DNA of 64,000 nucleotides from Flavobacterium lindanitolerans. GTDB lineage: Bacteria; Bacteroidota; Bacteroidia; Flavobacteriales; Flavobacteriaceae. The stretch spans positions 1,240,001-1,304,000 of the forward strand of contig NZ_PJND01000007.1 in assembly GCF_002846575.1 (NCBI RefSeq), in the 5' to 3' direction. Position 1 is the first letter of the stretch; every line of letters begins with the position of its first letter. Position numbers and translations under genes: made by a program. The notes beneath the pieces are model-generated. The model had not been told where the DNA came from, did not search any database, and worked only from the letters and a program-made list of their open reading frames with translations. Positions 1-9,817 of this stretch are shown here, piece by piece.

Positions 1-54
1 ACAGATGAAGACTATGCAAAGCTTCATACTTGTTGTGCTTACGAAAGAAACTAA
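1..54 (+). CDS. C-terminal tail of an unidentified upstream gene
   Basis: Frame 1 is open from the first base and reads 17 codons (ending CAYERN) to a TAA at 52-54. A strong terminator follows 11 bases later, which fits the end of a plus-strand gene. The tail is too short to identify a family. The second frame is also open but stops inside the terminator hairpin, so it is a weaker choice. Confidence 0.35.
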   Translation, partial: TDEDYAKLHTCCAYERN

Positions 55-65
55 AAACAGTAAAA

Positions 66-95
66 AAATACCTTGAATTTTTTCAAGGTATTTTT
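66..95 (+). terminator. Rho-independent terminator
   Basis: A perfect 12-bp stem (AAATACCTTGAA at 66-77, complement at 82-93) with a TTTT loop is followed by T residues. It most likely ends the transcript of the partial gene at the window's left edge and insulates the porin gene downstream. Confidence 0.8.
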
Positions 96-202
96 ACATC
101 AATGGTCTGACAAAATAACGTGGGATTAACAGCTACCAGACGGATTGGAAAGATGCTGTCGGGATTGAGATATTGAGGATTGGAAATAAATAATTACATA
201 GA

Positions 203-1543
203 ATGAAATCATTGAAGTATTCACTGGCTTTTTGCGGACTATCAGTCCTTTTCCTGTCGCAAAAAACGATTGCACAGGAACAACAGCCTGCACCGGAAAA
301 ACCGAAACATGAATTTTGGCACGATAAGAAATTATACCTGAATGAAGACGGTTCCAATTATCTGAAGTTTGCAATGCTTTCCCAGGTTTGGATTAGAAAT
401 CAGGAGTATAATCCGGGGACTACAATTTTTGATTCCCCTAAAACGGCCGGAACAGATATCGGTATCCGAAGATTCAGGGTTCAGATGTACGGACAGGTTG
501 CAGACCGTGTTTTTATTTATGGGCAAATTGGCCAGAATAACTTCAATAATGTTTCCGACAGGAAACAGGGTTTTTTTATTCATGATGCATTGGGTGAATA
601 TGCTATTGATAAAGAAAAGTTGTCTTTAGGAGCGGGCTTGTCTTCATGGACTGGATTGTCAAGATTTTCTGCTTCTTCCGTAGGTTCTATTATGGGTATT
701 GATATACCGTTATTTCTTGAATCAACAAACGATGTAACAGACCAGTTTGTCAGAAAGCTTTCGTTTTATGCAAAAGGCAAGCTGGGTAAGTTAGACTATA
801 GGATGGCTTTTGCACAGCCACTGGCCATACAGAAAAGTTCCGGCTATGTTGCGGCAATAAGTGAAAGGTCTAATTTTTCTCCGAAGCCGCCACAGATGCA
901 ATTCAATGGTTATTTCCAGTACCAGTTTAAGGAACAGGAATCCAATCTGACACCTTACGCTACCGGAAGTTATTTAGGGAAAAAGAAAGTCTTCAATATA
1001 GGAGCCGGGATTGTATACCAGCAAGATGCCATGTGGCATAGAAATGCGGTCAATGATACTATTTATACAGATATGCTTCATTTGGCAGCAGATGTTTTTT
1101 ATGATACGCCAATAGGTTCAAGAGGTGAGGCGATAAGTTTCTACGGAAATTTTACGCATTATGATTTCGGAACCAATTACATCCGTAATGCCGCGCCAAT
1201 GAATCCTGCCAATGGAAGTAGTGATTCAGCTGTTTTGAATGGTAGCGGAAATGGTTTCCCGGCCTATGGAACAGGAAATGTTTTGTATGCACAGTTAGGC
1301 TACAAACTTAAAGATAACCTGATTGGAATGACAACTCTGATGCCGTATGTTGCAATCCAACATGCCCATTATGAAAGATTGAATAAGGATATGAGTTTTT
1401 ATGATATAGGCGTAAACTGGCTGTTAAACGGACAGACTTCAAAGTTTACGGTATCCTATCAGAATCGCCCGATATATAATACATCGGGCAATCTGACAGA
1501 CCATAAAGGAGCTTTTATCGCACAGTATCAAGTTTCTATTTAA
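203..1543 (+). CDS. Outer-membrane porin, phosphate-selective porin O/P-like
   Basis: The 446-residue protein begins with a signal peptide (Lys-containing n-region, hydrophobic core, cleavage probably after TIA near residue 24). The rest is a series of alternating aromatic and polar stretches typical of an outer-membrane beta-barrel. A short polar region (HEFWHDKKLYL) precedes the first strands, and an RRFRVQMYGQV segment near residue 90 resembles the 'RRaRl...G' signature of the OprO/OprP family. It stands alone between two terminators. The substrate cannot be read from sequence; many Flavobacterium relatives are annotated only as 'porin'. The ATG at 203 is the first in frame and gives a complete signal peptide. 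Confidence 0.75.
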   Translation: MKSLKYSLAFCGLSVLFLSQKTIAQEQQPAPEKPKHEFWHDKKLYLNEDGSNYLKFAMLSQVWIRNQEYNPGTTIFDSPKTAGTDIGIRRFRVQMYGQVADRVFIYGQIGQNNFNNVSDRKQGFFIHDALGEYAIDKEKLSLGAGLSSWTGLSRFSASSVGSIMGIDIPLFLESTNDVTDQFVRKLSFYAKGKLGKLDYRMAFAQPLAIQKSSGYVAAISERSNFSPKPPQMQFNGYFQYQFKEQESNLTPYATGSYLGKKKVFNIGAGIVYQQDAMWHRNAVNDTIYTDMLHLAADVFYDTPIGSRGEAISFYGNFTHYDFGTNYIRNAAPMNPANGSSDSAVLNGSGNGFPAYGTGNVLYAQLGYKLKDNLIGMTTLMPYVAIQHAHYERLNKDMSFYDIGVNWLLNGQTSKFTVSYQNRPIYNTSGNLTDHKGAFIAQYQVSI

Positions 1544-1568
1544 TAGTTGGTTGGTTTTTTTAGTTGGT

Positions 1569-1597
1569 AAAATCCGAAGTTTAGGCTTCGGATTTTT
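1569..1597 (+). terminator. Terminator between convergent genes
   Basis: A 9-bp perfect stem (AATCCGAAG at 1571-1579 with CTTCGGATT at 1586-1594) and a T-run follow the porin stop codon. The hairpin ends where the stop codon of the convergent minus-strand gene lies. It has a T-run on the plus strand and an A-run on the other side, so it may also act weakly in the other direction. Confidence 0.8.
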
Positions 1598-3967
1598 TTA
1601 TTCCAAAGTGATTGTTCTGGTTTCTGAAATTAATTGCCCCTCGGCAGAAAAACCTTCAATAAGCAATTTTACGTTTTTTTGTCCCATATTTGGAATCTGA
1701 AATTTAAATTCCTTGCTGTCATGGGTATATATGGCAGGAATCCAATGAATTAATCCAAAATTTTGAAAGCCTCTGTTTTCAGTTGAAGTATACAGCTTAT
1801 TCTTAAAAGGTTCAATCTTTGAAAAAGCATTTTTTATTTCAAAAGGAATAGCGTTGTTTTTTTGTGGCGAATTGCTACCGCCTTTTTTCATATAAATTTT
1901 TATAATTCCGATATTGTTGTTTACAGATGGAACGATAGCATGTGCATTGATGTAAATTTCATCTACTTCATTCATTCTCATATTCAGAAGTAAATCAAAG
2001 CTCATTTGCTGAAGTCCGTCAATAAAAAGTATCGGAGTACTTCTTGCCCCGTTTATGGTTGTTACGGAACGGCTGTAGATTTCTACCGTATTGGAAAAAC
2101 CGTTAATCGTTGGAACTTCAAAGCCATTGTTTCTAATAAAGTTCAATACGTCTGTCTGGTCATTTTCTGCCACTTTGTAACCTCTAAGATTTCCGTTTCC
2201 TAAACTATTCGAATATTTAAGTTTCTTTTTCTTTTCTACAGCAATTTCAACGTCTTCAAGCATAATTGTTCCGTTTACAAAACTTGGGGTTTCATATTCT
2301 ACCTTTTCTTCAATGGAGGCACATTCCTTTTTTTCTGTTTTGAAGGGCTTGTTGAATGTTCTTCGTCCGTTTAAAATCTGCGGATATAATTTTAAAACAA
2401 TTGGCTTGTTCTTGTCGTCGGTTAGTGTGAAGTTTACCCAGGTTGAATCGGCCAGAACCATGTTGTTGAAATAAAATTCATTTTTATCATTGATTCCTGT
2501 GGATTCGCTAATGCTGGATTGTAATGAAAATAACTTTACCTTGAATTTTTTACGGTCAGCCAGGGTCTGATTTATCGTTCCTTTGATCGTAAGTCCAAAA
2601 TCAAAGGTGTTGTTGTCTTTTGGAGGTGTAGTCACAATGTTTTCCCATTTGTATTTTCCGGCACTTTGGGTTAAAAGGAGAAGGTCAAGCTCAAACTCTT
2701 TTGCTTTTGATACTTCTTCAAAATAATAGTTGGTGTTGGACTGGTTTTTAGACAAATACGGATTTAGCAGAAAGGAAGCGCGGATTGAATAATCCTGGTT
2801 TATTGCGATTGATTGTTCCGGAACGGCTGAAATACTGATGCTAGTGTTGGCGTAGTTCAGGTTTCCGGAAAAATGGATGGAATCTTTTCCTTTTTTCAAA
2901 AGCTTTATATCAAGCTTTAAGGATTCTTCGGGATATTTAAAAATAAACCTTTCAGCAAGTTGCTTCATATCAGAATCGATTATTCTGACGGTATTGACAC
3001 CTTCGGAGAGGTTGTCTTTGGTGAAAGTGATGTTTTGTTCTAAAGTATTTTTGAAATCTATGTCAAAGATGATGGATTTGTTGTCCTGATGTACTACCAG
3101 ATAATGTTTTTTTGATTTAAAAGAAGCAATGTTTTTTTCGTTGGTTCTGATTTTGACAATCGTCTTGTCTTTTAATGCAAAGTTGTTGATTTCAAGTGCC
3201 AGACCATTTGGGGATGCAAATGGCAAATTTTCTTCTACTTTTTTGCCGTTGACCAGAAAAGAGGCTTTTGAGGTTTTGCTGTCACCAAAAATCTGGAATT
3301 TCCCCAATCCGAATCTGTTCAGGCTGACTTTTTGAATGCTTTTGCCTTCCGGACCGATAATCTCACCTTCAATTGATGGCAAAGGATTACCGTGACAATC
3401 GCTTACTTTTATACCCACTGTATTTTGAGTGCCTTGAATGATAGAGCCACCTTCGGGGAAAAACTCAATGTTTATTTTTGAATAATCGGGTGAGCTCTTG
3501 ATAGAGGCGGTCCTGTCATTTTTATTTATGACACTAAATCTAAAAACAGAAGATTCGTCTTCTTTGAAGTTGTTCATCCAGTTGGTAAAAACCTGGATAT
3601 AGTAGTTGCCGCTTTTGAAACTATCTCCCAGTTCAAATTTCCCGGAGAAGCTGCCCATGCTGCTGAATAATAATTTGTCTTTTATTCTGTTTCCGTTTTC
3701 GTCATAGAGGGAAGCATAGACATTGGTAGTCGTGAAAAACGGAACTTCTTCTTTTCTGTGGTATACGTAGCCTTTAAACCAGACATCTTCGTCTGAAAGG
3801 AATACTGATTTGTCAAGCTGAAGATGGATATTTTCTCTTTCCAAAAAGAAATAATCTTCAATGGTTTTTGAAATAAAGTTTTTTTGGGAATCTGTTTCCT
3901 GGGAGTAGCAGGAAAATGTGGCAGCGAAAAAAATAAAAACTACATGGAGGCGAAAGATGCATTGCAT
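1598..3967 (-). CDS. Large exported protein with MG2-like and TonB-plug-like domains
   Basis: The 789-residue protein has an N-terminal signal sequence (hydrophobic residues 8-19; the FSC at 18-20 could be a weak lipobox). The opening region (ENIHLQLDKSVFLSDEDVWFKG split over residues 44-65) matches the macroglobulin MG2-type start seen in many Bacteroidota surface proteins ('vYLhtDKp.Y..GE.iWFka'). Near residues 610-710 a stretch with 'STPILFIDGLQ' followed by 'MNEVDEIYIN' resembles the plug domain of TonB-dependent receptors. There is no C-terminal barrel, so this is not a receptor itself. Such proteins are common and functionally uncharacterised; periplasmic or surface roles are inferred. 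It lies alone between the porin and groEL. Confidence 0.6.
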   Translation of the reverse strand: MQCIFRLHVVFIFFAATFSCYSQETDSQKNFISKTIEDYFFLERENIHLQLDKSVFLSDEDVWFKGYVYHRKEEVPFFTTTNVYASLYDENGNRIKDKLLFSSMGSFSGKFELGDSFKSGNYYIQVFTNWMNNFKEDESSVFRFSVINKNDRTASIKSSPDYSKINIEFFPEGGSIIQGTQNTVGIKVSDCHGNPLPSIEGEIIGPEGKSIQKVSLNRFGLGKFQIFGDSKTSKASFLVNGKKVEENLPFASPNGLALEINNFALKDKTIVKIRTNEKNIASFKSKKHYLVVHQDNKSIIFDIDFKNTLEQNITFTKDNLSEGVNTVRIIDSDMKQLAERFIFKYPEESLKLDIKLLKKGKDSIHFSGNLNYANTSISISAVPEQSIAINQDYSIRASFLLNPYLSKNQSNTNYYFEEVSKAKEFELDLLLLTQSAGKYKWENIVTTPPKDNNTFDFGLTIKGTINQTLADRKKFKVKLFSLQSSISESTGINDKNEFYFNNMVLADSTWVNFTLTDDKNKPIVLKLYPQILNGRRTFNKPFKTEKKECASIEEKVEYETPSFVNGTIMLEDVEIAVEKKKKLKYSNSLGNGNLRGYKVAENDQTDVLNFIRNNGFEVPTINGFSNTVEIYSRSVTTINGARSTPILFIDGLQQMSFDLLLNMRMNEVDEIYINAHAIVPSVNNNIGIIKIYMKKGGSNSPQKNNAIPFEIKNAFSKIEPFKNKLYTSTENRGFQNFGLIHWIPAIYTHDSKEFKFQIPNMGQKNVKLLIEGFSAEGQLISETRTITLE

Positions 3968-4035
3968 AATAATGTTGTATAATGGTTAATAGATGCAATA
4001 TATGTATTAAATTAATGATTTTGTTTATCAGAAAT

Positions 4036-4065
4036 AAAAAAGGACGCTATTTAGCGTCCTTTTTT
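4036..4065 (-). terminator. Terminator of the groESL transcript
   Basis: AAAAAAGGACGCTA at 4036-4049 pairs with its complement at 4052-4065. The stem is GC-containing with T-runs on both strands, 22 bases beyond the groEL stop. It can work in both directions, but only groEL approaches it. Confidence 0.8.
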
Positions 4066-4086
4066 AAAAAAAATAGAAATTTATTT

Positions 4087-6183
<2,097 letters not shown>

Positions 6184-6184
6184 T

Positions 6185-6460
6185 TTAAATTATTGCAAGA
6201 ATATCATCTTCTCTCATAATCAGGTAGTCTTTACCTTCTAATTTTAATTCTGTTCCGGCATATTTTCCGTAAAGTACAGAATCACCGACTTTCACGGTCA
6301 TATTGTGGTCTTTTGTTCCGTTTCCTACAGCTACAACGGTTCCTTTTTGAGGTTTTTCTTTTGCTGTGTCAGGGATAAAAATTCCAGAAGCAGTTTTTGT
6401 TTCTGCTGCTGCCGGTTCAACCAATACACGGTCTGCAAGAGGTTTAATGTTTAAAGCCAT
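6185..6460 (-). CDS. groES: 10-kDa co-chaperonin GroES
   Basis: GroES is the heptameric lid that closes the GroEL folding chamber. The 91-residue protein has the canonical N-terminus ([13 protein letters not shown]), a mobile-loop region rich in Thr/Ala/Gly around residues 18-32 ([11 protein letters not shown]), and the C-terminal [13 protein letters not shown]. It is the first gene of the chaperonin transcript. An isolated terminator upstream separates it from secG, so its promoter must lie within 6461-6550. The stop codon is directly next to the inverted repeat that bounds the S23 insert. Confidence 0.99.
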   Translation of the reverse strand: MALNIKPLADRVLVEPAAAETKTASGIFIPDTAKEKPQKGTVVAVGNGTKDHNMTVKVGDSVLYGKYAGTELKLEGKDYLIMREDDILAII

Positions 6461-6510
6461 AATTATAAAATTTTATATTTATATGTGTTTTTGAAGTTTT
6501 CTTCTACTAG

Positions 6511-6526
6511 ACAGAAATTGTGCCAA
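6511..6526 (-). promoter_or_regulatory. Candidate sigma-54-like promoter of groES (imperfect)
   Basis: On the minus strand the intergenic region reads TTGGCAC-AATTT-CTGT. This has a perfect -24 element (TTGGCAC), but the -12 element is CTGT instead of TTGC, so the usually invariant GC is lost. The position would give a leader of about 40 bases to groES. Without the GC the assignment is weak. No clear TAnnTTTG element was seen in the same region. Confidence 0.25.
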
Positions 6527-6550
6527 TCGCTATTTATGACATTTTGGTCA

Positions 6551-6585
6551 AAAAAAAATGCCAACATCTGACGTGTTGGCATTTT
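6551..6585 (-). terminator. Terminator of the secG transcript
   Basis: AAAATGCCAACA at 6555-6566 pairs with TGTTGGCATTTT at 6574-6585 around a 7-base loop. Reading on the minus strand, the stem is followed by a run of eight or more T. It lies 21 bases beyond the secG stop codon and separates that operon from groESL. Confidence 0.88.
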
Positions 6586-6606
6586 GAATGTATTTTTTCA
6601 AAAAAA

Positions 6607-6978
6607 TTATTTTGCTGTGTCCTGTGCTGTAGCTGCTGGTTGCGCTGTAGCTGGAGTTTCTGCTGCATTGGTTTTTGCCGGAGCCGCAGCCGTTTTTGGA
6701 GCCGGAGCCGCTTTTGGGTCGATTGTTTTTAATGTATTGCCACCAAAAGTTCCTGTGAAGCTCAAACTAGACAATAAAATCAAAACAATTAACAATCCGG
6801 CTAGTGTCCAGGTACTTTTGTCTAAGAAATCAGTAGTTTTCTGAACTCCACCCATTTGTCCGCCACCGCCTAGTGTAGATGACAAACCGCCACCTTTAGG
6901 GTTTTGTACCATAATAACTACGACTAGTAGAAAACAAACGATTGTGATTAAAACCAAAAAAATTGTAAATGTGCTCAT
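6607..6978 (-). CDS. secG: Preprotein translocase subunit SecG
   Basis: SecG is the small membrane subunit that assists SecYE in protein export. Two transmembrane helices (about residues 3-23 and 57-75) flank the family signature QNPKGGGLSS at 25-34 and a Gly-rich cytoplasmic loop. The C-terminus is a long Ala/Pro/Thr/Lys-rich tail (roughly residues 85-123), longer than in Escherichia coli but common in Flavobacteria. The reading frame is open further upstream to a TTG, but the ATG at 6978 starts the conserved protein and lies 4 bases after the preceding gene's stop, so 123 residues is preferred. It is the last gene of the run from the sigma-54 activator. Confidence 0.93.
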   Translation of the reverse strand: MSTFTIFLVLITIVCFLLVVVIMVQNPKGGGLSSTLGGGGQMGGVQKTTDFLDKSTWTLAGLLIVLILLSSLSFTGTFGGNTLKTIDPKAAPAPKTAAAPAKTNAAETPATAQPAATAQDTAK

Positions 6979-6982
6979 TGTT

Positions 6983-7918
6983 TTAATTATTGTTATTTTG
7001 TTGTAATGTCTTAATATCCAAAATTCGGTCTGCAAAGAAATGACTTTTTTCTGGATATTTCAAAATTAATATTTCATAAGCTTGAATTGCTTTTTGATAT
7101 TTCTTTTGTTCGAGATAAACTTTTGCCAGGGTTTCTGTCATCAGATATGAATTATCTTGGGAGTTCCGCTCAGAAATCAATGAAATAGGAGTAGTGTTTT
7201 TAACAGGAGAAATTTTTGGATTGGCTTCGATAAACCGGTCAATTATTTCTAATTTTTTCTTTTTTTCTGAATCTATTTCTGAAATTTCTTCCGTATTAGC
7301 TGTTTTTTCAGATTCAATTGGGGCTTGTTCTCTCTGGATTGGCTTAAAAGTCGATAATTGAAGCCATTCCTGAAAAGAATGTTTCTCTCCACGTGAAAAT
7401 TCCAATGGTTTCCCAATTTCCAGTTTTTCTTCTATGCTTTCTTCCGAGATTTCCGGCTTTGTTTCTTGCTGCGGAATTTCTATAGCTTTTTCTTCTTCAG
7501 CCTGCTGCGGTTTTGAGGCAGAAGCTTCGCGTATTGAAGTCAGAATAGATTGTTCAAGAGGGTCGATTTTTACAGGCTCCTCTTTTTTCTCCGGATTCAG
7601 AATCTCAATCTCATGAACTTTAATGGCATTGATTCGGGCTTCCTTTTCTGCAAAAAAAGCTTTGTTGATGGCCATGAAATTTTCCGAGGTGATGTATTCA
7701 AACAATACGCTCCTGTCTGTTGTATGTGCCGCAGTGACTTTTAATTCGCCATTGTATTTAAAACTGTCCTGATTGTACAATCCTTTTAAGCGCAAAGCCC
7801 TTGCACTTTGGAAATAGGGAAATTCTTCGACTATTTTATCCAAAGCAGATACCTGTCTTTCACTGACGGCATTTGGGTGGCTTAGTAAAGTTGTAAATTC
7901 TGTAAGGTTCAAATTCAA
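6983..7918 (-). CDS. Conserved protein with C-terminal TPR
   Basis: The 311-residue protein has a conserved N-terminal segment (about residues 1-95), a low-complexity Glu/Lys/Pro-rich middle (95-235), and a C-terminal tetratricopeptide-like pair of helices (about 255-300, 'LAKVYLEQKKYQKAIQAYEILILKYPEK', quoted here in outline). No signal peptide or membrane helix is seen. The function is unknown; the position between lptE and secG suggests a link with envelope biogenesis. There is no ATG near the start: the likely initiator is TTG at 7918, 12 bases after the lptE stop codon; the first internal Met is about 80 residues in. Confidence 0.75.
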   Translation of the reverse strand: MNLNLTEFTTLLSHPNAVSERQVSALDKIVEEFPYFQSARALRLKGLYNQDSFKYNGELKVTAAHTTDRSVLFEYITSENFMAINKAFFAEKEARINAIKVHEIEILNPEKKEEPVKIDPLEQSILTSIREASASKPQQAEEEKAIEIPQQETKPEISEESIEEKLEIGKPLEFSRGEKHSFQEWLQLSTFKPIQREQAPIESEKTANTEEISEIDSEKKKKLEIIDRFIEANPKISPVKNTTPISLISERNSQDNSYLMTETLAKVYLEQKKYQKAIQAYEILILKYPEKSHFFADRILDIKTLQQNNNN

Positions 7919-7930
7919 TAGTTTATTTTG

Positions 7931-8434
7931 TTACCACTTGGCTAATGATTCGTTAAAGATGTCCTGCGTAATCCTTTCAAAAATTACGTCCAATGCAGTG
8001 GTTAGTTGTGACCCTACAAGCTGGCTGGTTCCAGGGAAATCATAGAAGAAAGAAAATCTTTTTTCAAAATCATCTTCTTCTTTATTCTTATTTGTAAAAC
8101 GTACGTTTACAGAGATTGTCAAGCGGTTTTGGGCAGCTCTTTGGTCGGCCGTGGCAGTCATTGGAGAAACTCTGTAATCTACAATTTCGCCTTCATAAAC
8201 CAATTCGCCTCCTGAATTTGTCAGGCTGAGATTCGTTTGGTTTTGAATCAGGTTTTGCAAATCCTGAGTAAATTTACGTTCAATTCCGGGTTCGATAAGG
8301 TCGGCATTATTCTGAAAATAATTAACCTGGAAGGTCTTGGCGTTAATGGGTTTCGCTCCTGTAAAATTATATACAGAGCAGCCATTGAAGGCAAGGAATA
8401 AGACCGGAAGGATGATGTATTTAATGTATTTCAT
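7931..8434 (-). CDS. lptE: LPS assembly lipoprotein LptE
   Basis: LptE plugs the LptD barrel that inserts lipopolysaccharide into the outer leaflet. The 167-residue protein starts with a lipoprotein signal ending in NGC (lipidated Cys19), followed by the Bacteroidota LptE pattern 'CSVYNFTGA.......F.V.yF.NnA.lv.P.....fT..L...i..qT.L'. The adjacent order with the sigma-54 activator upstream and the TPR protein and secG downstream is tightly packed (12-28 bases between genes), so an operon is likely. The protein aligns with the Bacteroidota type rather than the proteobacterial one. Confidence 0.9.
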   Translation of the reverse strand: MKYIKYIILPVLFLAFNGCSVYNFTGAKPINAKTFQVNYFQNNADLIEPGIERKFTQDLQNLIQNQTNLSLTNSGGELVYEGEIVDYRVSPMTATADQRAAQNRLTISVNVRFTNKNKEEDDFEKRFSFFYDFPGTSQLVGSQLTTALDVIFERITQDIFNESLAKW

Positions 8435-8462
8435 GCTTTAGTTTGTCAAATATAGACAGTTT

Positions 8463-9719
8463 TTACAAATCAAATTGCTTTATTTTTCGGTATAGTGTCC
8501 TTTCGGAAATTCCAAGCTCATCTGCCGCTGCCTTTCTTTTTCCTTTGTTTTTTTCCAATGATTTTTTGATAAGTTCGATTTCCTTTTCTTCCAGTTTCAG
8601 GATTTCTTCTTCTTCAACGGTTTCAGCAAATGTGAAATTGTCATCGTTTTCTTCAAAATGTTCTTCCGCTTTTGGCTTTGTGATTAGGGCCACACTTGGC
8701 TGTTCTTCAAAAGCAATTTCGCTGTCTGAAGGGTTGCTTCCGTAAATTTTCTGAATCAGGTTTTTGTTGTTTTCCTGAACTTTTGTATTTCCATTCTGCA
8801 TCAATTCCAATGTCAGTTTTTTCAGGTCATTCAGGTCGCTTTTCATATCAAAAAGCACTTTGTATAAAATCTCCCTTTCGTTACTGAAATCACTTTCGCT
8901 TTTTTTGTCCTTGATTACAGACGGTAACTGACTGCCTTCTGATGGAAGGTAAGATTGTAATGTTGCCGCCGAAATATCCCTGTTGGTTTCCAAAACAGAA
9001 ATCTGCTCTGCCACGTTTCGAAGCTGACGGATGTTACCGCTCCAACGGAACTGCAACAAGAAATGGACTGCATTGTCATCAAGCTTGATTGGAGGCATTT
9101 TATATTTGTGTGCAAAATCGGCTGCAAATTTCCGGAACAGCAGGTGGATATCATCTTTTCTTTCTCTTAAAGGCGGAAGCGTAATATCGACAGTACTTAA
9201 TCTGTAATAAAGGTCTTCCCTGAATTTTCCTTTTTCGATGGCATCAAACATATTAACATTGGTAGCCGCCACAATCCTTACATCTGTTTTTTGGACTTGA
9301 GAGGAACCTACTTTTATAAATTCTCCGTTTTCCAAAACACGTAACAGACGTACCTGTGTGGTTAAAGGAAGTTCACCAACTTCATCTAAGAAAATAGTAC
9401 CTCCGTCAGCGACTTCAAAATAGCCTTCGCGGGTTGAAGTTGCTCCGGTAAAAGCACCTTTTTCGTGGCCAAATAATTCACTGTCAATAGTTCCTTCCGG
9501 AATCGCACCGCAGTTTACGGCTATATATTTTCCATGCTTTCTGTGTGAAAGCGAGTGGATGATTTTAGGAATGCTTTCTTTTCCGACACCACTTTCTCCT
9601 GCCACTAAGACGGAAATGTCTGTTGGTGCAACCTGAATTGCTTTTTCTATTGCACGATTCAGTTTCGGGTCATTCCCGATAATCTCAAATCGTTGTTTTA
9701 TGGCTTGAACTGATTCCAT
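8463..9719 (-). CDS. Sigma-54-dependent transcriptional activator, AAA+ and Fis-HTH
   Basis: This 418-residue protein is a sigma-54 (RpoN) enhancer-binding activator. The AAA+ domain occupies roughly residues 12-245, with Walker A GESGVGKE at 41-48, the sigma-54-contacting GAFTGA loop at 88-93, and Walker B 'GGTIFLDEVGELP' near 109-121. The C-terminus is a Fis-type helix-turn-helix (about 385-415, 'RKAAADELGISERTLYRKI'). No receiver or other sensory domain precedes the AAA+ module, so activity may be set by abundance or by a partner. It is the first gene of the lptE-TPR-secG run. Confidence 0.95.
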   Translation of the reverse strand: MESVQAIKQRFEIIGNDPKLNRAIEKAIQVAPTDISVLVAGESGVGKESIPKIIHSLSHRKHGKYIAVNCGAIPEGTIDSELFGHEKGAFTGATSTREGYFEVADGGTIFLDEVGELPLTTQVRLLRVLENGEFIKVGSSQVQKTDVRIVAATNVNMFDAIEKGKFREDLYYRLSTVDITLPPLRERKDDIHLLFRKFAADFAHKYKMPPIKLDDNAVHFLLQFRWSGNIRQLRNVAEQISVLETNRDISAATLQSYLPSEGSQLPSVIKDKKSESDFSNEREILYKVLFDMKSDLNDLKKLTLELMQNGNTKVQENNKNLIQKIYGSNPSDSEIAFEEQPSVALITKPKAEEHFEENDDNFTFAETVEEEEILKLEEKEIELIKKSLEKNKGKRKAAADELGISERTLYRKIKQFDL

Positions 9720-9765
9720 TTAAATTATTTTAAATGATGTTTTTTTTCTTTTAACTGCCTTCTCA

Positions 9766-9804
9766 AATCTTAAATCTGCAATCTTAAATCTGCAATCTTA
9801 AATC
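9766..9804. repeat. 14-bp tandem repeat, about 2.8 copies
   Basis: The unit AATCTTAAATCTGC occurs at 9766-9779 and 9780-9793, with a truncated third copy at 9794-9804 and related sequence to about 9813. It fills most of the gap between miaB and the sigma-54 activator gene. Similar short AATCT-type repeats are common in intergenic DNA of Flavobacteria; no function is evident. Confidence 0.85.
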
Positions 9805-9817
9805 ATAAATCTAAAAA

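Noticed and set aside
6461..6550. CIRCE operator upstream of groES
   Set aside because: No TTAGCACTC-N9-GAGTGCTAA or near match was found.
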